Positions 29,465 through 39,477 of a stretch of DNA of 57,942 bases are shown here, in pieces; position 1 is the stretch's first letter, and the number at the start of each line of letters is the position of its first letter. The translations under genes were made by a program, and so were the position numbers. This DNA is from an uncultured Aquabacterium sp. (lineage in GTDB: Bacteria; Pseudomonadota; Gammaproteobacteria; Burkholderiales; Burkholderiaceae_C). Where the stretch lies: the NCBI RefSeq assembly GCF_947366995.1, contig NZ_CANBCC010000020.1, positions 1 through 57,942 of the forward strand. Direction: 5' to 3'. Below the pieces are notes generated by a model. It searched no databases. It saw only the letters and a list, made by a program, of their open reading frames with translations, and had not been told where the DNA came from.

Positions 29465-30838
29465 ATGGCCCGGTTTTCGTCGTCCCTCTTGCGCCATGTT
29501 CGGCTGCAGGCCGGCACCCAGGCGCCGCCCCAGCGTCTGACGGGATCGGACCTGTTCAACGGGCACGTCGGTATCCCGGTCATGCTGGTCTACCCGCAAG
29601 GCTTCGATGTCGTGCGGGCCGAGCGGGCCTTGCGCGAGGTGCTGCGCGGCTACCCGGTCATCACCGGCCGGCTTCGCAAGGGTAGCGACGGCCATGCCTT
29701 CATCGATTGCAACGATGCGGGCATCGACTTCCGCGTGCATGCCTGTGCGGGGCCGCTGCCGACGTACGGTATCGAGCGCCCGATGGGCCGCGACCTGCGC
29801 CGCTACTTCAAGCCGTTTCTGCCCTGGCGCATCGTCGGGCGCGATGTGCCCCTGCTGCAGGTCGACGTCTGGCGCTTCGAGGATGGCGGCATCGTGCTGT
29901 CGTGCTACGGCACGCACTCGGTGTTCGATGGCATCAGCTTCTGGCAGTTCATGAGCGACTGGTCTGCGGCATGTCGCGGAGAGGCTGTGCCATTGCGGGC
30001 ATTCGATCGGAAGGTTCTGACGGACATCGTGGCCGATCGGCCGGTGCCGCAGGAAGCGGGGCTGCTGTACGACCCGAGCATGCCCGAGCGCATCGGCCTG
30101 TTCGCTCGCCTGGGCTGGCAGGCCTTGCAGTTGCGCAAGGCGGTGCTGCGTGTGCCGGCCTCTCTGGTGCAACGGTGGAAGGACGAGGCCCGTGCAGCGG
30201 GCGATGCGACGGCGGGCGTGAGTTCGAGCGACCTCGTGGCGGCCTTCTGCCTTCAACAGTTTTCACCGCTGATGCCGCCGCAGCATGAACGCAGTGTGGG
30301 GATCGTGCTCGACCTGCGCGCACGCCGCCGGCTGCGCATCCCACGCGATTACTTCGGCAATGCGCTGGGCTACGGCGAAGGGCGCTGCACGACCCAGGAA
30401 GTCGCCAGTCTGAGCCTGCCTGAACTGGCCCTGCGGTGTCGGCCCACAGCGGCCCAGCTGGCCCACGACGCGCTGTCAGACCTGCTGGCGCTGCTGGACC
30501 ACCATCGCGCGCAGAAGTCGGTCTGGCGGCTGTTCATGCGGCCGGCCGGTGAGACGCTGCGCGCCGGCTTCATCCTCAACAACTGCGTGAACTTTCCGAT
30601 GTACCGCATCGACCTGGGGCAGGGCGGCCCCGCCTGGTACGACATCTGCGGCGTGGCCTTCCGCATGCTGATGGTGGTCTCGACCCCGGAAGGCGATGGC
30701 GGGCTGGATCTGCATCTCAGCGCGCGGCCGGCCGAGATCGAGGCGGTGCGCCGTGCCATTGCGGCGCAGAGCGCGGCGCCCGCGTCGTCTGCGGCGCTCA
30801 ACGGGGCCAGGCCGTCCGGCGCGCTGTCTCCAGCGTAG
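29465..30838 (+). CDS. BAHD-type acyltransferase
   Basis: A protein of 457 residues from ATG at 29465, behind GGGAGGGG. The length and three signatures match the BAHD family of CoA-dependent acyltransferases (PF02458), best known in plants and fungi: H151-x-x-x-D155-G in THSVFDGISF, the YFGNAL segment (about 296-301), and DLGQGGPAW (383 onward) in place of the plant DFGWGKP motif. The catalytic His is present. It would transfer an acyl group from acyl-CoA to an alcohol or amine. No signal peptide. It pairs with the ICMT-like gene and its last 41 bases overlap the convergent hydrolase gene. The substrate is unknown. Confidence 0.78.
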   Translation: MARFSSSLLRHVRLQAGTQAPPQRLTGSDLFNGHVGIPVMLVYPQGFDVVRAERALREVLRGYPVITGRLRKGSDGHAFIDCNDAGIDFRVHACAGPLPTYGIERPMGRDLRRYFKPFLPWRIVGRDVPLLQVDVWRFEDGGIVLSCYGTHSVFDGISFWQFMSDWSAACRGEAVPLRAFDRKVLTDIVADRPVPQEAGLLYDPSMPERIGLFARLGWQALQLRKAVLRVPASLVQRWKDEARAAGDATAGVSSSDLVAAFCLQQFSPLMPPQHERSVGIVLDLRARRRLRIPRDYFGNALGYGEGRCTTQEVASLSLPELALRCRPTAAQLAHDALSDLLALLDHHRAQKSVWRLFMRPAGETLRAGFILNNCVNFPMYRIDLGQGGPAWYDICGVAFRMLMVVSTPEGDGGLDLHLSARPAEIEAVRRAIAAQSAAPASSAALNGARPSGALSPA

Positions 30839-32222
30839 CGGCATGGTCGGCCGGGCGCAGCAGCCCGGCGTCCCGCAGCTGATCTGCCGAGCGATGCACG
30901 GCCTGCAGCCAGGTTTCACGGTTGCCGTGGCGTTGCTGCAGCCGCTTCGGCGTCAGCGGGGTCGTGCTGCCTCCGGCGATGCAGGTGTAGAGGCCACGCA
31001 CGCTGGGCCAGCTGGCGGTGAGGTTGCCGTAGGTGCCGAACTGCGCCAGCGGCGCCGAGATGGCCGGCAAGCGCAACCCGCCCACCACGTTGCCATCGTC
31101 ATCGTGGGTGAGGAAGCCGATGGGGCCGCGCGCCATCCGTGGCACGATGGCGGGTGCCACGCCTTCGGTCATCCAGCGGCGCAGTGCGTGCAAGGCGGCG
31201 GCATCGGCATGGCGCAGCGGCAGGGTGTTGAGCGGCTTCAGGCAGCGGGGCTCCTTGGCGCGCCAGGCGGGGGGGGCCACGGTGTGGGTCTGAGCATGCA
31301 CGTCGGCATCCAGGTGGGCGGCGCCCGCCACCTCCCAGTAACGCACACGGTGCGTGTCGGGCGTGCGTGAAAGCGGCCAGCTCACGGCCACTTCCATCTC
31401 GGTCTGAACCTGCATGACGGGCACGGGCAGATCGGCGCGCAAGCGGGGCGCGTAGACATGGCTGTCGTCGCCATGGAGCGGGGCGGCCGCCGGCGCGGCG
31501 CCGTGCAGCAGAAAGCCGTCGAACAACCTGCGTGCGGGCTCGAAGACGTTGAGCCAGGTGGTCAGGAAGACGGCCGACTGCGAATAGCCGAGCCCGACCA
31601 GCCGGACAGGCCGGGGGGCGGGCAGTTCCAGCAGACGCGCGGCCTGCCGGCGCACGGTTTCGGCTGCGTCGGCATAAAGGTCCCAGGCATGTGCGTCGCC
31701 GGGCAGGTTCAGCGCCTCATAGCGCGAGCCGCCCAGCGCTCGCAAGCCCGGCAGTGCCTCGGCCTGCACGCTGACGCCGACCCAGGCATAGCCTTCGCGC
31801 AGCAGCTCGTCGCGGGTCAGGATCCAGCCGCCATCCAGGTCGAAGCCCAGCGTGGTGTTGAGCCACTCCACCAGCACGATGCCGTTGAAGCGCGCCGGGT
31901 CGGTCGGGTGGCGCACCAACAGGCGCGTGGCGTAGGGTCGGGCGCTGCCCGGACGTGGCGTCACGCCCCAGCGCCCGTCGGCGTCCCAGCTGCCGGCACG
32001 GTCGTACACGCGCGCCTGGCCGCTCAGCCACCACTCCTGCTCGGTGTGGCCGTGCCGTGCCAGCAGGGCCGCACGCGAGGTGGCGACCGGTGCGCCCATG
32101 GCGGGCGTCAGTGTGGCGGCGGACCGGTCGTCGGCCGTCAGCGCAGGGCCGGACAGGCTCAATGAGTGAGCCAGCACAAGCAGTGCGGCGATCAGCGAAG
32201 AGCGCAGGTGCGAGGGACTCAT
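30798..32222 (-). CDS. Secreted alpha/beta-hydrolase-domain protein (PF20091-like)
   Basis: A protein of 474 residues from ATG at 32222. Residues 1-40 form a signal peptide (LRSSLIAALLVLAHSLSLSG). The body resembles the large 'alpha/beta hydrolase domain' family, with FNGIVLVEWLNTTLGFD, WVGVSVQAEAL, the nucleophile elbow LVGLGYSQSAVF (G-Y-S-Q-S) and AGAAHLDADVH, probably the His region. It should act in the periplasm on esters; the substrate is unknown. It is the last gene of the operon adaptor-ATPase-permease-permease-hydrolase, 8 bp after the second permease, which links it to the exported or processed molecule. Confidence 0.8.
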   Translation of the reverse strand: MSPSHLRSSLIAALLVLAHSLSLSGPALTADDRSAATLTPAMGAPVATSRAALLARHGHTEQEWWLSGQARVYDRAGSWDADGRWGVTPRPGSARPYATRLLVRHPTDPARFNGIVLVEWLNTTLGFDLDGGWILTRDELLREGYAWVGVSVQAEALPGLRALGGSRYEALNLPGDAHAWDLYADAAETVRRQAARLLELPAPRPVRLVGLGYSQSAVFLTTWLNVFEPARRLFDGFLLHGAAPAAAPLHGDDSHVYAPRLRADLPVPVMQVQTEMEVAVSWPLSRTPDTHRVRYWEVAGAAHLDADVHAQTHTVAPPAWRAKEPRCLKPLNTLPLRHADAAALHALRRWMTEGVAPAIVPRMARGPIGFLTHDDDGNVVGGLRLPAISAPLAQFGTYGNLTASWPSVRGLYTCIAGGSTTPLTPKRLQQRHGNRETWLQAVHRSADQLRDAGLLRPADHAATLETARRTAWPR

Positions 32223-32230
32223 GGCGCCGA

Positions 32231-33400
32231 TCACGCCTGCCGCAGGCACTCGATGATGCTCAGCCGTGCGGCGCGCCAGGCCGGCACGAACCCGCCCAGA
32301 AAGCCCATCAGGAGCGCGAAGGCCATGGTCTGGCCCGCCACCGTCGGTGTGAACCGGAACCGGAAGGCGATCTCGGAGAAGGTCTGGTAGTTCACTGTCG
32401 AGATGTTGACCATCTGCATCAGTGAGGCCGCGCCCAGCCCCACCAGCCCGCCCACCAGGGCCAGCCCGAGTGACTCGCCCAGGAAGGCAATCAGCACGGC
32501 CTCCTTGCGGAAGCCCAGCGCGCGCAGGGTGCCGATCTCGCCGATGCGTGAGGCCACGGCCGCGAACATGGTGATCATGGCCCCCACGATGGCCCCGATG
32601 GAGAAGATGACCGACAGCGACAGGCCCAGTAGCCGGATGAAGCGTGACATCGACTCGGATTGCTCGGCGTAGAAACGCTGCTCCAGCTTGGCGTCCATCT
32701 GCAGCCGCGGGTCGGTGGTCATGGCCTGGCGCGTGGCATCGAGGGCACCCGGGTGGCTCAGGCGGTAGAGCAGGGTGGAGTACACCGCGCGGTGAAATGC
32801 CTGCATGACCTGCTCGCTGTCGGCCCAGAGCTCGGAGTCGAAGCCGCTGCGCTGTGCATCGAAGTGCCCGACCACCACCCAGTCCCGGCCAGCGAAGTGC
32901 AGCGTGTGGCCGATCTCCATGTTGGCAAAACCGCGCACGATGCCCGAGCCGACGATGACCTCGGACGTGCCAGGCTGGAACATCCGCCCCCGCACCAGCC
33001 TGACCTGCGGCCGCAGCCCGATGCCGACGGCGTTGGTGCCGCGCACCGTGACGTTGCTGAGCTCGCCGCTGTCGCGCTTGGGCAGGTTGTTGAGCACCAC
33101 CACCTCGCGCGAGAGCTGCTTGCGACCGAGGCTGTCGTTCGCCACAGCCGGCAGCGCTTCGATGGCCGCGGCCTGGTCGCGCGAGATGGCCGAGTTGATC
33201 TCGGTGCCGGCGCCCTTGCGCAACACGATGACGTTGTCGAGCTGGCCCGTGGCGACCATGGTTTCGTTGATGCCCTCGCTCATCATCAGCACGGTGGCGA
33301 ACACGAACACCACCAGCGCCATGCCGCCAGCCGTCAAGGCGGTGGTGACGCGGCGCACCCAGAGGTTGCGCATCACGTAGGAGAGGGGGATGGCGCGCAT
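32231..33400 (-). CDS. ABC transporter permease, FtsX/MacB-like
   Basis: A protein of 389 residues. Topology is that of MacB/FtsX-type permeases: one N-terminal transmembrane helix (about 20-42), a periplasmic domain of about 200 residues, then three helices (LLGLSLSVIFSIGAIVGAMI, AFLGESLGLALVGGLVGLGA, AFALLMGFLGGFVPA). IGEIGTLRALGFRKEAVL before the third helix is the cytoplasmic coupling helix. It pairs with the next permease and the ATPase. Such systems extract substrates from the outer face of the inner membrane or periplasm rather than translocating them through it. Confidence 0.9.
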   Translation of the reverse strand: MRAIPLSYVMRNLWVRRVTTALTAGGMALVVFVFATVLMMSEGINETMVATGQLDNVIVLRKGAGTEINSAISRDQAAAIEALPAVANDSLGRKQLSREVVVLNNLPKRDSGELSNVTVRGTNAVGIGLRPQVRLVRGRMFQPGTSEVIVGSGIVRGFANMEIGHTLHFAGRDWVVVGHFDAQRSGFDSELWADSEQVMQAFHRAVYSTLLYRLSHPGALDATRQAMTTDPRLQMDAKLEQRFYAEQSESMSRFIRLLGLSLSVIFSIGAIVGAMITMFAAVASRIGEIGTLRALGFRKEAVLIAFLGESLGLALVGGLVGLGAASLMQMVNISTVNYQTFSEIAFRFRFTPTVAGQTMAFALLMGFLGGFVPAWRAARLSIIECLRQA

Positions 33401-33409
33401 GGTCGGGCT

Positions 33410-34570
33410 TCAGGCGATGTGGCGGAGGCCTTGAACGATGTCGATGCGCGACATCTTCCAGGCCGGCCAGGCGGCGGCAATCAGGCCCACCACAAGCGCG
33501 GCCCCGGCCTGGATCAGCATGGTTTCCTGCGACACGGCGAAGACCTTGAAGAGCTGCTGCGTCTGCGACAGAAAGGCGCTGGCCAGCGGGAAGGTGGCCG
33601 CGATGCCGAGCGCCCCGCCGATGGCCGCGATCATCAGGCTTTCACCGAACAGCAGCTTGACGACAAAGCCCGGCGAGAAGCCCAGGGCCTTGAGCGTGGC
33701 GTACTCGGCGAGGCGCTCGCGCGCCGTCATCGTCATGGTGTTGGCCATCACCGCCATGATGATGAGCACCACCACAAAGCTGACCGCACGGATCGCCATC
33801 AGCACCGCCTGGCTCATGGCCACGATGCCCAGCTGGAATGACTTCTCGGTTTCCGTGCGGGTCTCTGCACCGGAGTTGCGGAACAGGGCGTCGATCTCCT
33901 GCGAGATGGCGGCAGCACGGTTCGGATCCTTGATGCCGACCACATACAGGCCGACCTGGTTGGCCTGGGCCGACCCCACGCGCTGGCGCACGCTTTCGGC
34001 CAGCAGCGACCAGTGCATCAGCATCAGCGTTTCGTCAGTACGGGCATCGGCGCCGGTGTAGACGCCTCGGATGGTGAAGTTCCAGTTGCCCGGGTAGATG
34101 TTGCCCTGTAGCGGGATGGTGTCGCCCACCTGCCAGCCGAAGCGCTGCGCGATCTTGCGCCCCACGATGGCCCCGCGCCGATCGGCCAGGAAGGCTGCCT
34201 TGTGTTCGTCGCTGACGCGGTATTCGGGATAAAGCGCAAAATAGCTCGGGCCGTCCACCGCGAAACGCGCGAAGAAGTTCTTGCGGTCGATGTAGATCCC
34301 GCCGAACCAGTTGGCCCAGGTCACGTCGGTGATGCCTTCGACCTTGCGGATGCGCTCGGCGTAGTACAGCGGCAGCGGGTAGCCCACCGAGATGGCGCTG
34401 CGCGTGATGAGGCGCGTGCTGGAGGTGGCATCCACGCCGGCATACCAGGCATCGACGATGGTGCGCAGCAGCCCGAAGGCGCTGATGGCCACGATCAGGC
34501 CCACCATGGTCAGCAGCGTGCGCAGCTTGTGCCGGAAGGCGTTCTTCAGCAGCAGCTTGAACAGGAACAT
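33410..34570 (-). CDS. ABC transporter permease, FtsX/MacB-like (second subunit)
   Basis: A protein of 386 residues, 9 bp before its partner permease. N-terminal helix about 17-38 ([20 protein letters not shown]), a large periplasmic domain (MacB-PCD-like, with [16 protein letters not shown]), and three C-terminal helices. The coupling segment [19 protein letters not shown] is clear. The two permeases differ enough to form a heterodimer, as in LolCE-like systems, or they may have arisen by old duplication. The substrate is unknown. Confidence 0.9.
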   Translation of the reverse strand: MFLFKLLLKNAFRHKLRTLLTMVGLIVAISAFGLLRTIVDAWYAGVDATSSTRLITRSAISVGYPLPLYYAERIRKVEGITDVTWANWFGGIYIDRKNFFARFAVDGPSYFALYPEYRVSDEHKAAFLADRRGAIVGRKIAQRFGWQVGDTIPLQGNIYPGNWNFTIRGVYTGADARTDETLMLMHWSLLAESVRQRVGSAQANQVGLYVVGIKDPNRAAAISQEIDALFRNSGAETRTETEKSFQLGIVAMSQAVLMAIRAVSFVVVLIIMAVMANTMTMTARERLAEYATLKALGFSPGFVVKLLFGESLMIAAIGGALGIAATFPLASAFLSQTQQLFKVFAVSQETMLIQAGAALVVGLIAAAWPAWKMSRIDIVQGLRHIA

Positions 34571-34584
34571 CGTGGCCCGCGCGG

Positions 34585-35292
<708 letters not shown>

Positions 35293-35313
35293 GGTGTCGT
35301 ACTGCGGGTGACG

Positions 35314-36582
35314 TCAGGAGGCACTGAGCGCGACGCGGGCGCCATCCTTCAGACGGGCAGGGGGCGAGGCCACGATCTTGTCGCCTGGCTTGATGGGTCC
35401 ACTGACTTCGCGGAATTCACCGAGCTGACGGCCGGGCTTGACGGGCACGGATTCGACCGTGCTGCGGTCATCGGCCTGGCGCACGAGCCAGACCACGTGC
35501 TGATCACCCTGCCGCGTGATGGCGGCGGTGGGCACGGCGGTCACGGGCTGCTGGTCGGCGTGGGTGATCTCGCGAGACAGAAAGGCCACCTTGGCGCTCA
35601 TCTCGGGCAGCACGCGCGGGTCGAGCTGATCGAAGCGGATCTTGGTCATGACCGTGGCTTTCGCGCGGTCGACCGTGGGCACGATGCCGACCACATGGCC
35701 CTTGAAGCGTGTGCCGGGCAGGGCGTCGAGCGTGATCTCGACCGGCTGGCCGGGGCGGGCCTTTGACAGGTTGCCCTCCGACACATCCGCCTCAACTTCG
35801 AGCGTGCCCATGTCGGCCATCGTCACGACCGCGCCCTGTGCACCGGCCGCGCTCGACATCGGCATGATGATGTCGCCCACGTTGGCGTTCTTCACCAGCA
35901 CCACGCCATCGAAGGGCGCGCGGATCTCGGTGTAGTCGAGCGCCACCTTCTGCGCCTTGAGCTGGGCGCGGGCCTGGGCCAGCGCGGCTTCCGCGGCCGA
36001 CACCTGTGCGAAGACCGCCTTGTTCTTGCTCACCACGCTGTCGACCATCTGCCCCGATACAAAGCCCTGGGCTTCGAGGCTGCGGGTACGGGTGGTCTCG
36101 GCGCGTGCGTTGATGAGCTGCACCATGGCCTGCTTCTGGTTGGCCTCGGCCTGCAGCACGGCGGCCTCGGCGGCCATGATGCCGGCCTGTATGTCGCTGG
36201 CGTCCAGGCGGGCCAGCAGCTCGCCCTTCTTCACGTTGGAGCCCTCGCGCACGGTGAGCTCGATCAACCGGCCCGAGGCCTTCGACGACACCGCCGCACG
36301 GCGCTGCGCGACCACGTAGCCGGACGCCGTGAGCTGGACATACTGCTGCGAGGGCGTGCTTTGCACCACCGAGGTCGTCGTGACTTCGGCCGTGCGCGGA
36401 TAGAGCGCCCATGCACCCGCGGCGGCGAGGCCCACCCCGCCCGCAATGAGCCAGGGCAACAGGGCGGAGGGGCGCCCAGTCTTGGCTTGCACGCTTCTGT
36501 CGATCTTCAGGCGGGACAGGGCGGAAGGGGCTGCGGCGTCGGTCGTCATGGTGTCACTGCTCGGTAAATCGAGATTCTGCAT
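35314..36582 (-). CDS. HlyD/MacA-like periplasmic adaptor
   Basis: A protein of 422 residues from ATG at 36582 (a GTG two codons upstream is possible). A cytoplasmic tail of about 45 residues, a single transmembrane helix (LLPWLIAGGVGLAAAGAWAL), then a lipoyl-like half (SGYVVAQRRAAVSSKASGRL), a helical hairpin (about 130-200), the second lipoyl half (APFDGVVLVKNANVGDI) and beta-barrel domains. It would link the ABC complex to an outer-membrane channel; no TolC-like gene is nearby. It is the first gene of the five-gene operon, and a perfect palindrome lies 15 bp upstream of its start. Confidence 0.9.
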   Translation of the reverse strand: MQNLDLPSSDTMTTDAAAPSALSRLKIDRSVQAKTGRPSALLPWLIAGGVGLAAAGAWALYPRTAEVTTTSVVQSTPSQQYVQLTASGYVVAQRRAAVSSKASGRLIELTVREGSNVKKGELLARLDASDIQAGIMAAEAAVLQAEANQKQAMVQLINARAETTRTRSLEAQGFVSGQMVDSVVSKNKAVFAQVSAAEAALAQARAQLKAQKVALDYTEIRAPFDGVVLVKNANVGDIIMPMSSAAGAQGAVVTMADMGTLEVEADVSEGNLSKARPGQPVEITLDALPGTRFKGHVVGIVPTVDRAKATVMTKIRFDQLDPRVLPEMSAKVAFLSREITHADQQPVTAVPTAAITRQGDQHVVWLVRQADDRSTVESVPVKPGRQLGEFREVSGPIKPGDKIVASPPARLKDGARVALSAS

Positions 36583-36596
36583 TGTCACTTCACTGA

Positions 36597-36611
36597 TAAC
36601 GATGATCGTTA
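36597..36611. promoter_or_regulatory. 15-bp perfect palindrome upstream of the ABC operon
   Basis: TAACGAT-G-ATCGTTA, a perfect odd palindrome, lies 15 bp before the adaptor start. It is A+T-rich in a G+C-rich region, as expected for a dimeric repressor site (for example TetR-like). No regulator gene for it is evident in the window. Confidence 0.6.
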
Positions 36612-36853
36612 AGCCGACCCTCGAACCAAGGCCCCGCCGGGCTAGAACCCATGGACAAGCGGGGGTGTCTGTGATTGCGGTGGCGAGGTGGACCCCGCCC
36701 GGGTTGAAGACAGGCTAAGTCAGATGCAGAAGGGGCCCGCTTAGGGATTGCGTGGTCTCCCCCCGGACCAAGTGGGAAGAGAAGGCGCTCCCCCTATACT
36801 GACCCGCGCCCTGGCCTCGACCCTCACTCACCTTGCCGACCGCTGCTTTTTCG

Positions 36854-38680
36854 ATGGACGGATCTCGTCTGCTTGCCCTGCTGGATCCCCATGGCCGACT
36901 CAGCCTGTGCCGGCCCGATGGCCCGCTGCTGCAGGGCGTGCCGGTGGTCGAGCAGCGCGCGTGTACAGGACCGGCCCAATTGGCGAGCGCGCTGAAGGCG
37001 GGCTGGGTGGCTCAGGCCGGGCGGCAGGCAGGCCCGTTGCGGCATCTGGCGCTGGCCGTGGCGGGCACGGTGCACGACGACGAAGTGGTGCTGACCCACA
37101 AGGGCTGGCGTCTGTCGGTGTCGGCGCTGCGTGAGGCGCTCGGCCTGGAGACCTTGCTGGTCGTCAACGACTTCACGGCGCTGGCCATGGCGCTGCCCGC
37201 ACTGCCGCCCGAGGCCTGTGTGGCGCTGGGTGGCGGGCAGGCGCAGGCCGGCGGGGTGATCGGCCTGATCGGGCCGGGCGAGGGGCTCGGGGTGTCGGGC
37301 CTCATTCCGGCCGAAGACCGGCGCATCACGCTGGGCAGCGAGGGTGGCCACATCAGCTTTGCACCGGCCGACGACACGGAGTTGGCCATCCTGCAGGCGG
37401 CGTGGCGGCAGTGGCCGCATGTGTCGGCAGAGCGGCTCGTGTCGGCGCAGGGGCTGCGCTTCATCTGGCAGACGCTGGGCACGCGGACCGACACGCCCCC
37501 CGATGCCTTCACCGTGATCGACCAGGCGCACGCCGGTGAGCCGCGCAGTGCGGCAGCCGTCGGCGTGTTCGCCCGCATGCTGGGCACGGTGGCGGCCGAT
37601 GTGGCACTGATGCTGGGCGCGGTCGGTGGCGTGTACCTCGGTGGCGAACTGTTGCCGCGCATGGGGCCGTTGCTGGCGGCCGGCGGCTTCCGTGAACGCT
37701 TCGAAAGCAAGGGTCGTTTTTCAGGCTGGCTGGCGGCCGTGCCCACCGTGCTGATCACGGCGCCCTGGCCCGTGCTCACGGGGCTGGAGGCGCTGCTCGC
37801 CCATCACCTGCGAGACCGCGGTGCGGCGCTGCACGATGGGGGCGTCATGGCCCGCATCAAGAGCCTGCGCAACGAGCTGAGCCGCGCCGAGCAGCGTGTG
37901 GCCGATCACCTGCTGGCCCATCCGCGTGCCTTCATGAACGAGCCGGTGGCCGAGATTGCCCGGCAGGCCGAGGTGAGCCAGCCCACCGTCATCCGCTTCT
38001 GCCGGAGCCTTGGCTTCGAGGGGCTGTCGGATTTCAAGCTCAAGCTGGCTTCCGGGCTCACCGGCACCATCCCGTTGCGGCACAGCCAGGTCAGGGTGGA
38101 CGATGCCGCGCCCGATCTGTCTGCCAAGGTGCTGGACAACACGGTGTCGGCCATCGTGTCGCTGCGTGACGGGCTCAACGGTCAGGCCATCGGGCGTGCC
38201 ATCGCCTTGCTGCAACAGGCGCGGCGGGTCGAGTTCCACGGGGTGGGCAACTCGCATGTCGTGGCGGTCGACGGGCAGTACAAGTTCCTGCGCTTCGGCA
38301 TCCCGGCCACGGCGCACGCAGACAGCGCCCTGCAGGCCATGGCGGCCGATCTACTGGGGCCGGGCGATGTCGTGGTCGCCGTGTCGCGCTCGGGTGCCAT
38401 GCCGGATCTGATCCATGCGGTGGACAAGGCGTTGAATGCGGGCGCCGCCGTCGTGGCAATCACCGCGAGCGATTCCCCGCTGGCACGGCGTGCCACCGTG
38501 ACGCTGGCGGTGGACCACGTCGAAGGCCGCACCGAGCAGCTCTCCATGGTGTCCCGCATCCTGCACCTGCTGATGATCGACGTGCTGGCCGTGGGCGTGG
38601 CCATGCAGCGCCCCGGCTCGGTGAAGTCGCCGTTCGGGCTGCGGGAAGACGCTGCGGCGTGGATCTCGCACGCACGCTGA
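36854..38680 (+). CDS. RpiR/HexR-type regulator fused to a degenerate glucokinase domain
   Basis: A protein of 608 residues from ATG at 36854 (TTG at 36833 possible). Residues 1-325 align by eye with bacterial glucokinases (Glk). The sugar-site residues are kept: N105-D106 in VVNDFTAL, E163 and H166 in SEGGHISF, and the Glu of HVSAERLVS. But the first phosphate motif DxGGTNAR is replaced by an unrelated MDGSRLLALL start, and the second, GTG, reads G-E143-G. From 332 follow an RpiR HTH (EIARQAEVSQPTVIRFCRSL) and a SIS sugar-phosphate domain (VEFHGVGNSHVVAVDGQYKF). Burkholderiales carry known fusions called bifunctional glucokinase/regulator; here kinase activity is doubtful. It probably controls the edd-eda and zwf-pgl-glk operons. 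Confidence 0.85.
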   Translation: MDGSRLLALLDPHGRLSLCRPDGPLLQGVPVVEQRACTGPAQLASALKAGWVAQAGRQAGPLRHLALAVAGTVHDDEVVLTHKGWRLSVSALREALGLETLLVVNDFTALAMALPALPPEACVALGGGQAQAGGVIGLIGPGEGLGVSGLIPAEDRRITLGSEGGHISFAPADDTELAILQAAWRQWPHVSAERLVSAQGLRFIWQTLGTRTDTPPDAFTVIDQAHAGEPRSAAAVGVFARMLGTVAADVALMLGAVGGVYLGGELLPRMGPLLAAGGFRERFESKGRFSGWLAAVPTVLITAPWPVLTGLEALLAHHLRDRGAALHDGGVMARIKSLRNELSRAEQRVADHLLAHPRAFMNEPVAEIARQAEVSQPTVIRFCRSLGFEGLSDFKLKLASGLTGTIPLRHSQVRVDDAAPDLSAKVLDNTVSAIVSLRDGLNGQAIGRAIALLQQARRVEFHGVGNSHVVAVDGQYKFLRFGIPATAHADSALQAMAADLLGPGDVVVAVSRSGAMPDLIHAVDKALNAGAAVVAITASDSPLARRATVTLAVDHVEGRTEQLSMVSRILHLLMIDVLAVGVAMQRPGSVKSPFGLREDAAAWISHAR

Positions 38681-38698
38681 GCCGCGTCGCATTCAAGC

Positions 38699-38735
38699 AA
38701 AAAAAGACCAACCAGGCCTGGAAGCCGGGTCGGTC
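38699..38735 (-). terminator. Terminator of edd-eda
   Basis: On the minus strand an imperfect 10-bp stem with two mismatches (GACC, ACC and GGC blocks paired with GCC, GGT and GGTC) is followed by seven T residues. It lies 49 bp past the eda stop. Confidence 0.75.
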
Positions 38736-38783
38736 AAAAAGTCTGCGCCGCGATGGCGCCGACCCCATACAACAACGGTGTGA

Positions 38784-39425
38784 TCAGGCCGCGCGCAAGG
38801 TCGAGGCCGCCTGGGCCAGATCGCGGATGGCATTCCAGTCACCCGCCTTCACCAGCGCTGCGGGCGCCAGCCACGAACCGCCCACGCAGGCCACATTGGG
38901 CAGGCTCAGGAACTGAGGTGCGGTCTCAACCGTGATGCCGCCCGTGGGGCAGAACAGGGCGTCGGCAAACGGCCCACCCAGTGCCTTGAGCATGCCGACG
39001 CCGCCGGCCTGCTGGGCCGGGAAGAACTTGAAGTTGGTGAAGCCCCCGTCCAGCGCGATCATCAGCTCGGATGCCGTGGCCACGCCCGGCAGCAGGCCCG
39101 TCGTAGCGTGCTGTGCGTGTTCGATCAGGGCCGGTGTCAGCCCCGGCGACACCATGAACTGCGCGCCGGCCTCGGCCGCGGCTTCCCACTGTGCAGGCGT
39201 GGTCACGGTGCCGGCGGCCACCACGGCCCCGTCCACCTGCTGCGCGATTTCGCGGATCACTTCGATTGCGTTCGGCGTGCGCAGCGTGATCTCGAGCACC
39301 TTGAGGCCGCCTTCGACCAGCGCACGGCCCAGCGGCACGGCGTCTTCGGTGCGGTCGATCACGAGAACCGGGATCACGGGGCTCAGGCGCATGAAGGAGG
39401 CCAGGCCGGGGTTCAGGTTGGGCAT
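38784..39425 (-). CDS. eda: KDPG aldolase
   Basis: A protein of 213 residues. It cleaves 2-keto-3-deoxy-6-phosphogluconate to pyruvate and glyceraldehyde-3-phosphate. The catalytic Glu is in LEITLRTPNA, the Schiff-base Lys in NFKFFPAQQAGG, and the phosphate-binding CPTGGIT and VGGSWLAP segments are intact. Length is exactly that of the family. It starts 52 bp after the edd stop and shares its transcript; a terminator follows. Confidence 0.97.
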   Translation of the reverse strand: MPNLNPGLASFMRLSPVIPVLVIDRTEDAVPLGRALVEGGLKVLEITLRTPNAIEVIREIAQQVDGAVVAAGTVTTPAQWEAAAEAGAQFMVSPGLTPALIEHAQHATTGLLPGVATASELMIALDGGFTNFKFFPAQQAGGVGMLKALGGPFADALFCPTGGITVETAPQFLSLPNVACVGGSWLAPAALVKAGDWNAIRDLAQAASTLRAA

Positions 39426-39477
39426 CGTCGTGTCTTTCTTGGAGAGGATCAGTGAGTGAGCGAGTGCGCGTGGCGTG

